DNA of 64,000 bases from Stenotrophomonas sp. ESTM1D_MKCIP4_1 (GCF_003086895.1 NZ_CP026004.1:1400731-1464730), one strand, 5' to 3'; positions 55,807-64,000 are shown, counted from the stretch's first letter. Notes: a model not told the origin generated them from the sequence alone. Numbers and translations are program-made.

Positions 55807-56304
55807 CTACGGATGCGTGGCGGTCCGGCGCGCGAACCAGGCATCCATGCTCAGCCGCCCGGCCCCGGTGAACAGCAGGGGCAGCAGCATCGCCATGAAC
55901 AGCACGGGCAGCTTGAAGTTGCCGAAGCCCTGGTCGCTGATCGCGTAGCCCATGGCCAGGTCGCCCAGCGATTGCCAGTGCATGGGCCAGTGCACCGCGT
56001 AGGTGGCAACCACCGTCAGCACCAGCAGGCTGGCCGCAGCGAACCGGGTGCCCAGGCCAAACAGCAGGCAGGCCGCGCCGACCAGCTCGAACCAGGTCGC
56101 CAACTGCCAGTTCACGCTGGCGGGCAGTACATCGAACGGAAACGGAAAGGCGCTCTGCAGGTCGCTGAACCAGTTTTCCCCCAGCAGCTTTTCGCGGCCG
56201 GACTCAAAGTATTCCCAGGCCAGCAGCACGCGCAGACCGAGGGGGGCCAGCCATGGGCCGCAGCGGTCCAGCTGGCCACGCACAGTGGCCAGGGTGTTCA
56301 TCAT
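55807..56304 (-). CDS. DoxX-family membrane protein of the bufferin operon
   Basis: Integral membrane protein of 165 residues with four hydrophobic segments and the DoxX pattern ([56 protein letters not shown]). DoxX proteins are the regular fourth member of bufA-bufB-bufC operons (HvfD in Haemophilus). The exact role, perhaps redox or metal handling at the membrane, is not known. It starts 24 bp after the DUF2063 gene. A GCCAACC/GGTTGGC hairpin lies about 45 bp past its stop. Confidence 0.85.
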   Translation of the reverse strand: MMNTLATVRGQLDRCGPWLAPLGLRVLLAWEYFESGREKLLGENWFSDLQSAFPFPFDVLPASVNWQLATWFELVGAACLLFGLGTRFAAASLLVLTVVATYAVHWPMHWQSLGDLAMGYAISDQGFGNFKLPVLFMAMLLPLLFTGAGRLSMDAWFARRTATHP

Positions 56305-56328
56305 CAGGGTCGTCTCCTTGGAGGGGTA

Positions 56329-57084
56329 TCAGTCCGTTGCCGTCTGCGGGCCTATCACGCCGGCGTGCAGGAACTGCAGCAGCAGCTGGGCACCGGGTTC
56401 GGCCAATGCGCCGGCATCGAGGTGATGCAGGGCGGCCAGTTGCTGCAGGTAGTGCTGCCCGGTGGCGCCGGGGGTTTCGTCGATCAGGGTGAGCAGATGC
56501 ACGGCCAGCAGGCTGAGGTGGGCAAACCGGACCACGCCATCGGCGTCGCGGCGTACCAGCAGGCCCGTTGCCTCCGGTGGCGGTTCGGCAGGGCCGTCGT
56601 CGGCACCCAGGCGGTGGACCGGCCAGCGGTACAGCAACGGCCAGGCCAGGGGGGAGCCGCGCAGCGGTGCCTGCAGCGGGTCGGTGCCGGGTGCCGCTGG
56701 CAACGGCTCGGCCACGCGCTGGTAAAGCTCGGTTTCCACCCACTCGTAGTGGGCCAGTTCGGCCAGCGCAGGATGGGGCAGCGCCGGCTGTGCCTGCAGC
56801 CACTGCACGAACTCGCCGGCCACTTCCGTGAACAGCGGCGTACGTGCGCGGTGCCGGGCGAAGTACTCGCGCACCAGCCCGGTCCAGGCGGGTTCACCCA
56901 ACAGGCGTACGCAGACCGGGAAACCGTTGCCCAGCAACCCCAGCAGATTGTTGAACAACAGGCGCTGGTATACCGCCACCCGCCGCGGGTCCAGATCGGC
57001 AGGGGCGGGGACCTGCTGCGGGTCGCGCAGGTGCGCGGTGAAGGCGTGCTGCTGCCTGCGCAGGTGCGTGGGTGTGTCAGCCAT
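56329..57084 (-). CDS. DUF2063 RiPP maturation partner (BufC/HvfC type)
   Basis: Putative DNA-binding-domain-named DUF2063 protein of 251 residues. In methanobactin-like and bufferin systems this type forms a complex with the DUF692 enzyme and helps modify Cys in the precursor. Visible features are [45 protein letters not shown], and [19 protein letters not shown], all in the usual N-terminal helical part. The ATG at 57084 overlaps the end of the DUF692 gene by eight bases, indicating coupling. No catalytic motif of its own is seen. Confidence 0.87.
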   Translation of the reverse strand: MADTPTHLRRQQHAFTAHLRDPQQVPAPADLDPRRVAVYQRLLFNNLLGLLGNGFPVCVRLLGEPAWTGLVREYFARHRARTPLFTEVAGEFVQWLQAQPALPHPALAELAHYEWVETELYQRVAEPLPAAPGTDPLQAPLRGSPLAWPLLYRWPVHRLGADDGPAEPPPEATGLLVRRDADGVVRFAHLSLLAVHLLTLIDETPGATGQHYLQQLAALHHLDAGALAEPGAQLLLQFLHAGVIGPQTATD

Positions 57085-57952
57085 GGGCGACCCCGGGCGT
57101 GGTGGCCTGCAGGCGGCGGATGGTCTGCAGTTCGCCCTGCAGTTCGCGGTACGGCGGGAAGTTGAAGTCCCGTTCCAGCAGCGTCGGCCGCGGCCCCATG
57201 CGGGCATAGGTACGTTCCAGCAGCGCCCAGACCGGGTCGATCACGGGGCTGCCATGCGTATCGATCTTCAGGTCCGGGGCCTCGTCCAGATGGCCGGCCA
57301 CGTGCAGGCAGACGATGCGCTGGGCCGGCAGGCCTGCAATGAACGCGTCGGCGTCGTAGCCGTGGTTGCAGGCGTTGACGTAGACGTTGTTGACGTCCAG
57401 CAGCAGATCGCAGTCGGCTTCGGCCAGCACCGCGTTGGTGAACGCCAGTTCGTCCATCGCCGGTTGCGGCGCCAGGTAGTAGGACACGTTTTCCACGGCG
57501 ATGCGGCGGCCAAGCAGATCCTGCACGCGTGCGATGCGCAGGGCGGTATGGCGCACGGCCTCGTCGGTGAAGGGAATCGGCAGCAGGTCGTACAGCTGCC
57601 CCTCGTCGCTGCAGTAGCTCAGGTGTTCGCTGTACAGCGGCACGCGGTGACGATCGAGGAACTGGCCGATCTGCTGCAGCAGCCGCGTATCCAGCGGGGC
57701 ACTGCCGCCCAGCGACAGGGACAGCCCATGGCAGCTGAGAGGATGGCGGTGGGCCAACGCGTCGAGCGCTTCGCCGGCCAGGCCGCCGACGCCGATCCAG
57801 TTTTCCGGCGCGCATTCGAGGAAGTCGAAATCGCCGGCCGGTGCATCGCGCAGGTCCTGCAGCAGCGCCCGGCGCAGGCCCAGCCCCACGGCCGCCGCAG
57901 GCAGCGGCGACCGTGGAGAGACCGCGCTTGCGCGGACGTCAGTGCTTGCCAC
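57077..57952 (-). CDS. DUF692 multinuclear iron RiPP-modifying enzyme (BufB/HvfB type)
   Basis: TIM-barrel oxidase-like enzyme of about 291 residues, related to MbnB, that by family knowledge converts peptide Cys to oxazolone-thioamide using Fe and O2. Metal-ligand-bearing stretches are seen: [64 protein letters not shown] and DTHGSPV. The frame is open upstream through the whole precursor gene, but that part is just the EGKCG gene read in another frame. The most likely start is the GTG at 57952, with GAAGG before it, overlapping the precursor stop by 14 bases. Confidence 0.9.
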   Translation of the reverse strand: MASTDVRASAVSPRSPLPAAAVGLGLRRALLQDLRDAPAGDFDFLECAPENWIGVGGLAGEALDALAHRHPLSCHGLSLSLGGSAPLDTRLLQQIGQFLDRHRVPLYSEHLSYCSDEGQLYDLLPIPFTDEAVRHTALRIARVQDLLGRRIAVENVSYYLAPQPAMDELAFTNAVLAEADCDLLLDVNNVYVNACNHGYDADAFIAGLPAQRIVCLHVAGHLDEAPDLKIDTHGSPVIDPVWALLERTYARMGPRPTLLERDFNFPPYRELQGELQTIRRLQATTPGVAHG

Positions 57953-58307
57953 CGCACTTGCCTTCGCCGCACTTGCCTTCGGCCGCCTTGGCCTTGGCAC
58001 CGGCTGCGGCGCCGGTCTTGCCCTTGTCGGCGCCGCACTTGCCCTCGGCATGCTTGCCGTCAGCGCCGCACTTGCCCTCGGCCTTGCCCTTGTCGGCGCC
58101 GCATTTGCCTTCGGCATGCTTGCCCTTGTCGCCACCACACTTGCCCTCGGCGGCCTTGGCATCGCCCGCCTTGGCCGCCTGGCCGGCGACCAGGTAACCC
58201 TGGGCAAGGTCGGTCATGCTCAGGGCGGAGGCACTGGCCGTGACGCCCAGGCCTGCAGCCAATGCAGTGGCGGTCAGCAGGGACAGGGACTTGTTGGAAC
58301 TGCTCAT
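57939..58307 (-). CDS. bufferin/HvfA-type RiPP metallophore precursor with six EGKCG motifs
   Basis: Exported peptide precursor of 122 residues. A signal peptide ([19 protein letters not shown]) is followed by the conserved [14 protein letters not shown] segment and a Cys/Lys/Gly-rich tail with six EGKCG motifs; the last two overlap as [11 protein letters not shown]. In related systems the Cys of such motifs are modified by the DUF692/DUF2063 pair and bind copper. Cys occurs only in these motifs. AAGGAG upstream of the ATG is strong. It is the first gene of a four-gene operon with coupled starts. Function as a copper-binding peptide is strong inference. Confidence 0.9.
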   Translation of the reverse strand: MSSSNKSLSLLTATALAAGLGVTASASALSMTDLAQGYLVAGQAAKAGDAKAAEGKCGGDKGKHAEGKCGADKGKAEGKCGADGKHAEGKCGADKGKTGAAAGAKAKAAEGKCGEGKCGGKH

Positions 58308-58440
58308 CGGTCGTACTCCTTGGGTGGTGGGCGGGCGCCCGGGGTGAAACGATGGTGCAGTGATCCTACTCAAGGAATCCTCGCCGAGACCTCAAATTTC
58401 CGTGAGAATTGTTACAGACGTGAAGGGGGTGGCCAGTGCC

Positions 58441-58770
58441 CGGCATCCACGCATGGCGTGGATCTACAACGGTGCGCCGATGAATCGGATTCCCTTGGGA
58501 ATGGTTGCCGACGGGGAAGGGGCATGTGCCCGGCATCCACGCATGGCGTGGATCTACAACCGTGCGCTGGTGAATCGGATTCCCTTGGGAATGGTTGCCG
58601 ACGGGGAAGGGGCATGTGCCCGGCATCCACGCATGGCATGGATCTACAACCGTGCGCTGGTGAATCGGATTGCGGTGGGAATTGTTGCCGGCGGGGAAGG
58701 GACCGGTGCCCGGCATCCACGCGTGGCGTGGATCTACAACCGGCCCGGTAGATCCACGCCATGCGTGGAT
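58441..58770. repeat. 90-bp tandem repeat (four copies) upstream of the bufferin operon
   Basis: CGGCATCCACGCATGGCGTG starts at 58441, 58531, 58621 and 58711, exactly 90 bp apart. Each unit has the ATCCACGC hairpin and about 60 bp of constant sequence with AATCGGATTCCCTTGGGAAT and GCCGACGGGGAAGG. The fourth is followed by a reverse SMAG element (GTAGATCCACGCCATGCGTGGAT). Small changes mark the copies (GGCGTG/GGCATG, CTTGGG/GGTGGG). No convincing gene is present in 58308-58856. Confidence 0.9.
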
Positions 58771-58792
58771 GACGGCGCCTGTCACGCGCAAA

Positions 58793-58824
58793 CAAAAAAG
58801 GCCCCTCTCATGCCGACAGGGGCC
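58793..58824 (-). terminator. terminator after phoU
   Basis: On the minus strand GGCCCCTGTCGG ... GAGAGGGGCC followed by six Ts, about 33 bases after the phoU stop; it closes the pst-phoU operon. Confidence 0.88.
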
Positions 58825-58856
58825 TGCGGAGGCGTTTCCGCTGTTGCAGCGCAGTA

Positions 58857-59564
58857 TCAGACGTGATCGGTGCTCGACGTCTCGTCGCGCTTCTCGCGCG
58901 GCGGCAGCGGCTGCTCACCGTGCACCAGGAACCACACGTTCTCGGCGATGTTGGTGGCGTGGTCACCCACGCGCTCCAGGTTCTTGGCCATGAACAGCAG
59001 ATGGGTGCACGGGGTGATGTTGCGCGGGTCTTCCATCATGTAGGTCAGCAGCTCGCGGAACAGCGCGGTGTACTGCGCGTCCAGACGGGCATCGTCCTGG
59101 CGCAGGGCGATGGCGGCCTCGGCGTCGTTGTCGCGGTAGGCGGCGATGGCGCGGCGCACCTGCTGTGCGGCCAGGCGGCCGAGGGCGCGCAGGCCCTGGA
59201 TCTGCGGCAGCGGCGGCACCTTGCCCAGCGCGATGGAGCGCTTTGCCACGTTGGCGGCGTAATCGCCGATGCGTTCGATGTCGGCCGGAATGCGCAGGCC
59301 GGCCAGGATCTCGCGCAGGTCGCGGGCCATCGGGCCACGCAGGGCCAGGCGCATCACGTCGTGGCTGATCTGCTGTTCCAGCTGGTCGATGGCTTCATCG
59401 TTGGCGATGATGCGGTGGGCGGCGTTCTCGTCGCGCTTCTCGATGACGTCCATCGACGCCTCCAGCTGGGCGACGGCCATCTCGCCCATGCGCACGATTT
59501 CAGCCACCAGCCGCTGCTGCTCTTCGTCGTAGCTCTTGACGATGTGGTCGTTGGGAAGATTCAT
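58857..59564 (-). CDS. phoU: phosphate signalling protein PhoU
   Basis: Cytoplasmic helical protein of 235 residues that links the Pst importer to the PhoR kinase and represses the Pho regulon when phosphate is ample. Two PhoU domains with the metal-binding pattern are visible (LRIPADIERIGDYAANVAKR near the middle and LLFMAKNLERVGDHATNIAENVWF near the end). The frame is open far upstream, but the ATG at 59564 gives the usual start. It is last in the pstSCAB-phoU order and followed by a terminator. Confidence 0.96.
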   Translation of the reverse strand: MNLPNDHIVKSYDEEQQRLVAEIVRMGEMAVAQLEASMDVIEKRDENAAHRIIANDEAIDQLEQQISHDVMRLALRGPMARDLREILAGLRIPADIERIGDYAANVAKRSIALGKVPPLPQIQGLRALGRLAAQQVRRAIAAYRDNDAEAAIALRQDDARLDAQYTALFRELLTYMMEDPRNITPCTHLLFMAKNLERVGDHATNIAENVWFLVHGEQPLPPREKRDETSSTDHV

Positions 59565-59577
59565 GGTCTGCAATCCG

Positions 59578-59604
59578 GGTAGAGCCAGGCCACGCCTGGC
59601 TGGA
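59578..59604 (-). repeat. SMAG-type REP between phoU and pstB
   Basis: GTAGAGCCAGGCCACGCCTGGCTGG, a GTAG-headed hairpin inside the operon, which could lower or protect mRNA across the pstB-phoU junction. Confidence 0.7.
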
Positions 59605-59629
59605 ACATGTGGCGAGGGGACAACAACGA

Positions 59630-60487
59630 TCAGCCGAAACGACCGGTGATGTAGTCCTCGGTCTGCCGCTGCGAGGGCTGCGAGAAGATCACTTCGGTAC
59701 GGTCGTGTTCGATCAGGTCGCCCAGGTACATGAAGGCGGTGTAGTCGGACACGCGCGCGGCCTGCTGCATGTTGTGGGTGACGATGACGATGGTGTACTC
59801 GTGCTTGAGTTCTTCCACCAGCTGCTCGATGCGGCTGGTCGAGATCGGGTCCAGTGCCGAGGTCGGCTCGTCCAGCAGCAGCACCGACGGGCGCAGGGCC
59901 ACGGCACGGGCGATGCACAGACGCTGCTGCTGGCCACCGGACAGGCCCAGCGCGCTCTGGTTGAGCTTGTCCTTCACTTCGTCCCACAGCGCGCCCTGGC
60001 GCAGCGCCTGCTCGACGCGGTCGGCCATGTCGGCCTTGCTCAGCTTTTCATGGTGGCGGATGCCGTAAGCCACGTTCTCGAAGATGGTCATCGGGAACGG
60101 CACCGGCTTCTGGAACACCATGCCGACCTTGCTGCGCAGGCGGTTCATCGGGTACTTCGGCGAGAGGATGTTCTCGCCATCCAGCAGCACCTCACCACGC
60201 GCTTCCAGCTTCGGGTACAGCGCATAGATGCGGTTGAAGATGCGCAGGAGGGTCGACTTGCCGCAACCGGAGGGACCGATCAGCGCGGTCACGCGCTTTT
60301 CCGGAATTTCCAGGTTGATGCCCTTCAGGGCGTGGAACTTGTCATAGTAGAAGTCCAGACCACGCGCGGCCAGCTTGACCGGCGACGGCGCGTGCAGGTT
60401 CTCGTGCGAGGCCGGCACCGCGATGCGCTGCATGGGCACGGCGTTGGAGAGGTCGTTCATGGCGTTATCCACGGAAAGGTCAGTCAT
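59630..60487 (-). CDS. pstB: phosphate ABC transporter ATPase PstB
   Basis: ATPase subunit of the high-affinity phosphate importer, about 285 residues. Walker [10 protein letters not shown], the PstB-type [20 protein letters not shown], signature [14 protein letters not shown] and Walker [13 protein letters not shown] are all present. The start at 60487 overlaps the pstA stop by eight bases; an inner ATG at 60460 is also possible. The N-terminal 40 residues are extra to the core fold. Followed by phoU. Confidence 0.95.
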   Translation of the reverse strand: MTDLSVDNAMNDLSNAVPMQRIAVPASHENLHAPSPVKLAARGLDFYYDKFHALKGINLEIPEKRVTALIGPSGCGKSTLLRIFNRIYALYPKLEARGEVLLDGENILSPKYPMNRLRSKVGMVFQKPVPFPMTIFENVAYGIRHHEKLSKADMADRVEQALRQGALWDEVKDKLNQSALGLSGGQQQRLCIARAVALRPSVLLLDEPTSALDPISTSRIEQLVEELKHEYTIVIVTHNMQQAARVSDYTAFMYLGDLIEHDRTEVIFSQPSQRQTEDYITGRFG

Positions 60488-61343
60488 GGGAGATACGGTT
60501 GCGCAGCAGGATGCCGCGGGCAGCAAGGCTGACCAGCAACACGAAGACAGTCAGCACCAGGGCACCGGCCCAGGCCAGCACCTGCCAGGATTCATACGGG
60601 CTGCCGGCGAACTGGTTCATCACCACCGGCACCGAAGCCATCGGCTGGAAGATGTTGTTGTTCCAGTACTGGTTGCCGAACGCGGTGAACAGCAGCGGGG
60701 CGGTCTCGCCGGAAATGCGGGCCAGGGCCAGCAGGATGCCGGTGATGATGCCGGCCGAGGCGCTGCGGTACAGCACCTGCACGATCACCTTCCACTGCGG
60801 TATGCCCAGCGACAGGGCGGCTTCGCGCATCTGCGAAGGCACCAGGCGCAGCATCTCGTCAGTGGTGCGTACCACCACCGGCAGCACGATGAAGGCCAGC
60901 GACAGCGCACCGGCGAAGGCGGAGAAGTTGCCGCCGGTCTGCATCACGTACAGCGTGTAGACGAACAGGCCCAGCACGATGGACGGTGCCGACAGCAGGA
61001 TGTCGTTGACGAAGCGGACCACGGTGCCGGCCTTGCGGGCGTTGCCGTACTCGGCCAGCCAGGTACCGGCCAGCACGCCCAGCGGGGTGCCGATGCCGAT
61101 TGCCAGCGCACACATCACCGCGCTGCCGAAGAAGGCATTGGCCAGGCCACCTTCCTGCATCGGCGGCGGCGTCATCTTGGTGAAGAGATCCAGGTTGATG
61201 CCGGCCAGGCCCTTGGAGGCCAGGGTGAACAGGATCCAGCCCAGGAAGAACAGACCGAACAGGGCGGTGGCGCAGGACAGCGCAATGGCGATGACGTTGC
61301 CGATGCGGCGGCGCAGGTACAGGGAGTCAGCGGTGGTGGACAT
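60480..61343 (-). CDS. pstA: phosphate ABC transporter permease PstA
   Basis: Membrane subunit of the Pst importer, 287 residues with about six membrane segments. The permease loop motif [29 protein letters not shown] and [22 protein letters not shown] are typical of PstA. The ATG overlaps the pstC stop by one base (TGATG). It pairs with PstC to form the channel energised by PstB. Confidence 0.95.
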   Translation of the reverse strand: MSTTADSLYLRRRIGNVIAIALSCATALFGLFFLGWILFTLASKGLAGINLDLFTKMTPPPMQEGGLANAFFGSAVMCALAIGIGTPLGVLAGTWLAEYGNARKAGTVVRFVNDILLSAPSIVLGLFVYTLYVMQTGGNFSAFAGALSLAFIVLPVVVRTTDEMLRLVPSQMREAALSLGIPQWKVIVQVLYRSASAGIITGILLALARISGETAPLLFTAFGNQYWNNNIFQPMASVPVVMNQFAGSPYESWQVLAWAGALVLTVFVLLVSLAARGILLRNRISHD

Positions 61344-62311
61344 CAGTTGCCCTCCTTGCGGGACAGGCGCATCAGCATCAGGCGGGCGATGGCCAGCACG
61401 ACGAAGGTGACGATGAACAGGACGAAGCCAAGCAGCAGCAGCGCCGAGCGGTAGGTTTCAGTGGCTTCGCCGAAATCGTTGGCGATCAGCGCGGCGATGG
61501 TGGTGCCCGGTTCCAGCAGCGAGGGCGACAGGCGCACGCTGTTGCCGATCACGAAGGCCACGGCCATCGTTTCGCCCAGTGCACGGCCGAGGCCGAGGAA
61601 GACGCCGCCGATGACGGCCGAGCGGGTGTAGGGAAGGACGATGTCCCAGCTCACTTCCCACTTGGTGGAACCCAGCGCGTAGGCCGATTCCTTCAGGCGG
61701 GTCGGCACGGTCAGGAACACTTCGCGCATCACCGAGGAAATGAACGGGATGACCATGATGGCCAGCACGAAGCCGGCGGTGAGCATGCCGATGCCCAGCG
61801 GCGGGCCCTGGAACATCGGCCCGATGATCGGCCATTCGCCCAGGGTTTCGTTGAGGAACGGGGTGACGTACTCGGTCATCACCGGCACCAGCACGAACAG
61901 GCCCCACATGCCGTAGATGATCGAGGGAATGCCGGCCAGCAGTTCGATGGCGGTACCGACCGGGCCACGCAGCCAGCGCGGCGCGACTTCGGTGAGGAAG
62001 AAGGCGATGCCGAAGCTGACCGGCACGGCGATGACCATCGCGATGAACGCGGTGACCAGGGTGCCGTAGATCGGGGCCAAGGCGCCGAACTTGTTCTCGA
62101 CCGGATTCCAGTCGGAGGAGAAGAAGAAGCTCAGGCCCTGCATCTGCAGGGCATGGCGGCCGCCCCACAGCATGGACAGCGCGGCGCAGGCCAGGGCGAT
62201 CAGGACGAAGATGACGGTGCCGACCAGCACCCATCGGAACAGTTTGTCGTTGCGGGCATCACGCGCATCGCGCGTGGACGGGGCGGCTACAGGCTGGGCG
62301 ATGGCATTCAT
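61343..62311 (-). CDS. pstC: phosphate ABC transporter permease PstC
   Basis: Membrane subunit of the Pst importer, 322 residues with about six membrane segments after a soluble N-terminus. Typical stretches are GLSFFFSSDWNPVENKFGALAPIYGTLVTA, ELLAGIPSIIYGMWGLFVLVPVM, the loop ESAYALGSTKWEVSWDIVLPYTRSA and GRALGETMAVAFVIGNSV. It lies about 80 bp downstream of pstS, separated by a hairpin that may let pstS be made in excess. Confidence 0.95.
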   Translation of the reverse strand: MNAIAQPVAAPSTRDARDARNDKLFRWVLVGTVIFVLIALACAALSMLWGGRHALQMQGLSFFFSSDWNPVENKFGALAPIYGTLVTAFIAMVIAVPVSFGIAFFLTEVAPRWLRGPVGTAIELLAGIPSIIYGMWGLFVLVPVMTEYVTPFLNETLGEWPIIGPMFQGPPLGIGMLTAGFVLAIMVIPFISSVMREVFLTVPTRLKESAYALGSTKWEVSWDIVLPYTRSAVIGGVFLGLGRALGETMAVAFVIGNSVRLSPSLLEPGTTIAALIANDFGEATETYRSALLLLGFVLFIVTFVVLAIARLMLMRLSRKEGN

Positions 62312-62354
62312 GGGGACGGCAGGGCCAGGAAAGGGGGCGGCACGACGTGGAAGT

Positions 62355-62383
62355 GACGGTGCCCGCGCGGGGCGGGCACCGTC
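62355..62383 (-). other. stable hairpin between pstS and pstC
   Basis: GACGGTGCCCGC/GCGGGCACCGTC with a short loop and no T run. In other pst operons a hairpin here stabilises upstream pstS mRNA and lowers read-through to the permease genes; the same is inferred. Confidence 0.6.
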
Positions 62384-62390
62384 GGGTCCA

Positions 62391-63476
62391 TCACTTCAGC
62401 TCGGTGCCCCAGTAGGCCTCGATCTGCTTGGTCAGCTCGGCCGGCAGCGGCACGTAGTGCAGCTCGTTGGCCTGGGCCTGGCCGTTCTCGAAGGCCCATT
62501 TGAAGAAGGCCAGGGTGTCCTGGTTGCGCTTGGCGTCCTTCGGCTGCTTCTGCATCAGCATGAAGTTGGTGGCGGTGATCGGCCACGCCTGCTCGCCCGG
62601 GGCATTGGTGATGACCAGGTTGAAGTCCTTGGCGCTGGCCCAGTCGGCGCTGGCAGCCGCTGCGGCGAAGGTCTCGGCGCTCGGCTGCACCCAGGTGCCG
62701 GCGGCGTTCTGCAGGGCGGTGTAGGGCATGGCGTTCTGCAGGGCGTAGGCCAGTTCGACGTAGCCGATGGAACCCTTGATCTGCTTCACGTAGGAGGCAA
62801 CGCCTTCATTGCCCTTGCCACCGACGCCGTCCGGCCACTGCACCGAGGTGCCTTCGCCGACCTTGGTCTTCCACTCCGGGCTGACCTTGGACAGGTAGTT
62901 GGAGAAGTTGAAGGTGGTGCCCGAACCGTCCGAACGGTGGACGATGGTGATCTTGCCGTCCGGCAGGGTCACGCCCGGGTTGGCGGCAGCGATGGCCGGG
63001 TCGTTCCAGGTCTTGACCTTGCCCAGGAAGATGTCGGCCAGCAGGGCGCCGGTCAGGCGCAGCTTGCCGGCTTCCAGGCCTTCGATGTTGACGACCGGGA
63101 CCACGCCGCCGATGGCCGACGGGAACTGGGCCAGGCCGGCCTGGGCCAGCTCGTCGCTGCTCAGGGGCTTGTCCGAGGAACCGAAATCAACGGTGCCGGC
63201 CTTGATCTGGGCGATACCGCCGCCTGAACCGATCGACTGGTAGTTGATCTTGGCGCCGGTGGCGGTGTTGTAGTCGGCCGACCACTTGGACACCAGCGGG
63301 AAGATGAAGGACGCGCCTGCGCCGGAAACCTCAGCGGTCACCTTGTCGCCGGCAGCGGCCGGGGCAGCAGCGTCGGCAGCCGGCTGCTGCGCGGCCTGCT
63401 TGTCGCCACCGCAGGCCGACAGGCCCAGGGCGATGGCCAGGGAAAGGGCGGCGAGGCCGGCCGAGTGCAGTTTCAT
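62391..63476 (-). CDS. pstS: phosphate ABC transporter substrate-binding lipoprotein PstS
   Basis: Periplasmic phosphate-binding protein of 361 residues. A lipoprotein signal ends LSAC (Cys about residue 22), then an Ala/Gln-rich linker, and the PstS core: VSGAGASFIFPLVSKW, YQSIGSGGGIAQIKAGTVDFGSSD, HRSDGSGTTFNFSNYLS. These hold the phosphate ligands (Ser, Asp, Arg, Ser, Gly, Thr). The ATG at 63476 with GGAG before it was chosen over a GTG two codons upstream. It is first in pstSCAB-phoU. A second pstS begins to show upstream at 63836-64000. Confidence 0.96.
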   Translation of the reverse strand: MKLHSAGLAALSLAIALGLSACGGDKQAAQQPAADAAAPAAAGDKVTAEVSGAGASFIFPLVSKWSADYNTATGAKINYQSIGSGGGIAQIKAGTVDFGSSDKPLSSDELAQAGLAQFPSAIGGVVPVVNIEGLEAGKLRLTGALLADIFLGKVKTWNDPAIAAANPGVTLPDGKITIVHRSDGSGTTFNFSNYLSKVSPEWKTKVGEGTSVQWPDGVGGKGNEGVASYVKQIKGSIGYVELAYALQNAMPYTALQNAAGTWVQPSAETFAAAAASADWASAKDFNLVITNAPGEQAWPITATNFMLMQKQPKDAKRNQDTLAFFKWAFENGQAQANELHYVPLPAELTKQIEAYWGTELK

Positions 63477-63540
63477 GGTCACTCCATAGCGGGGAAGAGC
63501 CGACGTCGTCGGCGGATGCGGCTATGAAATGATGTTTTTG

Positions 63541-63590
63541 TTACAGCCGTATGACGCCCATGACAGAGGTGTCGGACATCACGTTCTGAC
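63541..63590 (-). promoter_or_regulatory. candidate PhoB box upstream of pstS
   Basis: On the minus strand the region reads CTGTCATGGGCGTCATACGG then CTGTAAC, with further TTGTCAG upstream. The CTGTCAT element and degenerate GTCAT/GTAAC repeats resemble the PhoB binding box (two CTGTCAT units 11 bp apart), but the spacing is irregular. Location before pstS supports it. Confidence 0.45.
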
Positions 63591-63670
63591 AAGGCTTTCA
63601 CGGGGTCTGCGACCCTGCCGGCGCGGGCGTGGAACGCCGCAGATGCGCGGATTGAGGGCGTCGCGCCCTT

Positions 63671-63726
63671 GTAGAGTCGAGCTTGCTCGACTGAACGCGC
63701 TGCAGTCGAGCAAGCTCGACGCTACG
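63671..63726. repeat. inverted pair of TCGAGC-type REPs between the two pstS genes
   Basis: GTAGAGTCGAGCTTGCTCGACTG and its reverse CAGTCGAGCAAGCTCGACGCTAC are separated by ten bases. Nearly the same pair occurs at 38548-38608. Confidence 0.85.
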
Positions 63727-63743
63727 TGACCGGCCCCCCAAAC

Positions 63744-63775
63744 AAGAAAGGCGCCGGACCCGAAGGTCCAGCGCC
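63744..63775 (-). terminator. terminator after the upstream pstS copy
   Basis: On the minus strand GGCGCTGGACC, TTCG loop, GGTCCGGCGCC, followed by TTTCTTG. It lies about 60 bases after the stop of the partial pstS and separates it from the complete pst operon. Confidence 0.85.
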
Positions 63776-63835
63776 CGTTGGGGCGGCGGGGGAGAGAGGA
63801 CCCGCCGCCCCCGTTCCTGCGGGGGAACGCCTTGC

Positions 63836-64000
63836 TCAGTACTTCAGGTTCTGGGTCCAGTAGGTCTCGATCTGCTTGACCAGGCTGTCCGGCAGCGGCA
63901 CGTAGTCCAGCTGCTTGGCCTGCGCATCGCCGTTCTTGTAGATCCAGCGGAAGAATTCCTGGGTCGACTTGGCGCCGGCCACGTTCTTCGGCTGCTTGCG
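63836..64000 (-). CDS. second PstS-like phosphate-binding protein (only the C-terminal 54 residues in window)
   Basis: The frame enters from the right edge and ends with TGA at 63836-63838. The visible end contains STQEFFRWIYKNGDAQAKQ, LDYVPLPDSLVKQIETYW and the last residues TQNLKY. It aligns with the end of the neighbouring PstS (FFKWAFENGQAQANELHYVPLPAEL), so two tandem pstS genes lie upstream of pstCAB. It has its own terminator, so it is probably transcribed separately. The signal peptide and ligand residues are outside the window. Confidence 0.9.
   Translation of the reverse strand, partial: RKQPKNVAGAKSTQEFFRWIYKNGDAQAKQLDYVPLPDSLVKQIETYWTQNLKY

Noticed and set aside
57077..58207. A 376-residue DUF692 protein with an Ala/Arg-rich N-terminus
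   Set aside because: The extension is the EGKCG precursor gene read in another frame; the GTG at 57952 gives normal length.
58366..58866. Open frames of 127-168 codons on both strands over the 90-bp repeats
   Set aside because: They merely read through the repeats on both strands and show no coding features.
63838..64000. The fragment at the right edge as part of the complete pstS
   Set aside because: It is a separate C-terminus with its own stop and terminator, upstream of the complete pstS start.

Overview
The window looks like chromosomal DNA of a gammaproteobacterium of the Xanthomonadaceae, most likely the Stenotrophomonas maltophilia complex. The reasons are the high G+C content, the four-gene emrRCAB and three-gene macABC efflux operons known from that species, and the many short GTAG-headed palindromes of the kind described there as SMAG REP elements. 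Most genes are housekeeping genes in tight operons. No phage, integrase or insertion sequence was found.

Layout. 1-9.3 kb (minus strand): rpsB-tsf, an inserted HDOD-GGDEF regulator, then pyrH-frr-uppS-cdsA-dxr-rseP (translation, UMP kinase, ribosome recycling, isoprenoid and phospholipid synthesis, envelope stress). 9.3-15.0 kb (minus): a Csu-like archaic chaperone-usher pilus operon with two chaperones. 15.2-21.2 kb (plus): map, glnD, dapD, an ArsC/Spx-like gene and dapE. 21.2-23.3 kb (plus): asnB, preceded by an asparagine-codon-rich leader peptide and mutually exclusive antiterminator/terminator hairpins, a textbook attenuator layout. 23.3-30.7 kb: a CPA2 antiporter, a penicillin-acylase family hydrolase, a bacterioferritin lacking the haem-ligand Met, a REP cluster and parC. 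30.7-36.5 kb: an AraC regulator divergent from emrRCAB. 36.5-39.1 kb: three tRNA-Leu(CAG) genes, each with its own promoter and terminator, around a LysR/TauE-SafE pair. 39.1-43.1 kb (plus): rnr, a GFA-like protein and rlmB. 43.1-50.6 kb: a 118-bp tandem array, macABC (minus) and a divergent two-component system. 50.9-53.9 kb: a large sensor diguanylate cyclase. 54.0-54.6 kb: a 16-copy, 35-bp tandem REP array. 54.6-58.3 kb (minus): RNase T, an RcnB-like protein, and a bufferin/HvfA-type RiPP metallophore operon (EGKCG-repeat precursor, DUF692 maturase, DUF2063 partner, DoxX). 58.4-64 kb (minus): a 90-bp tandem repeat, then phoU-pstB-pstA-pstC-pstS and the end of a second pstS.

How the genes work together. 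The first operon couples translation to membrane and isoprenoid synthesis. The pst-phoU block is a complete phosphate importer with its signalling partner. Emr and Mac are two complete tripartite efflux systems with their own outer-membrane channels. The buf operon probably makes a copper-binding modified peptide. The most interesting items are the asnB attenuator, the EGKCG RiPP locus and the dense, several-family REP content between genes.

Limits: all calls come from reading the sequence and recalled family knowledge; no database search or folding program was run. Gene starts were chosen from overlaps, ribosome binding sites and family lengths.
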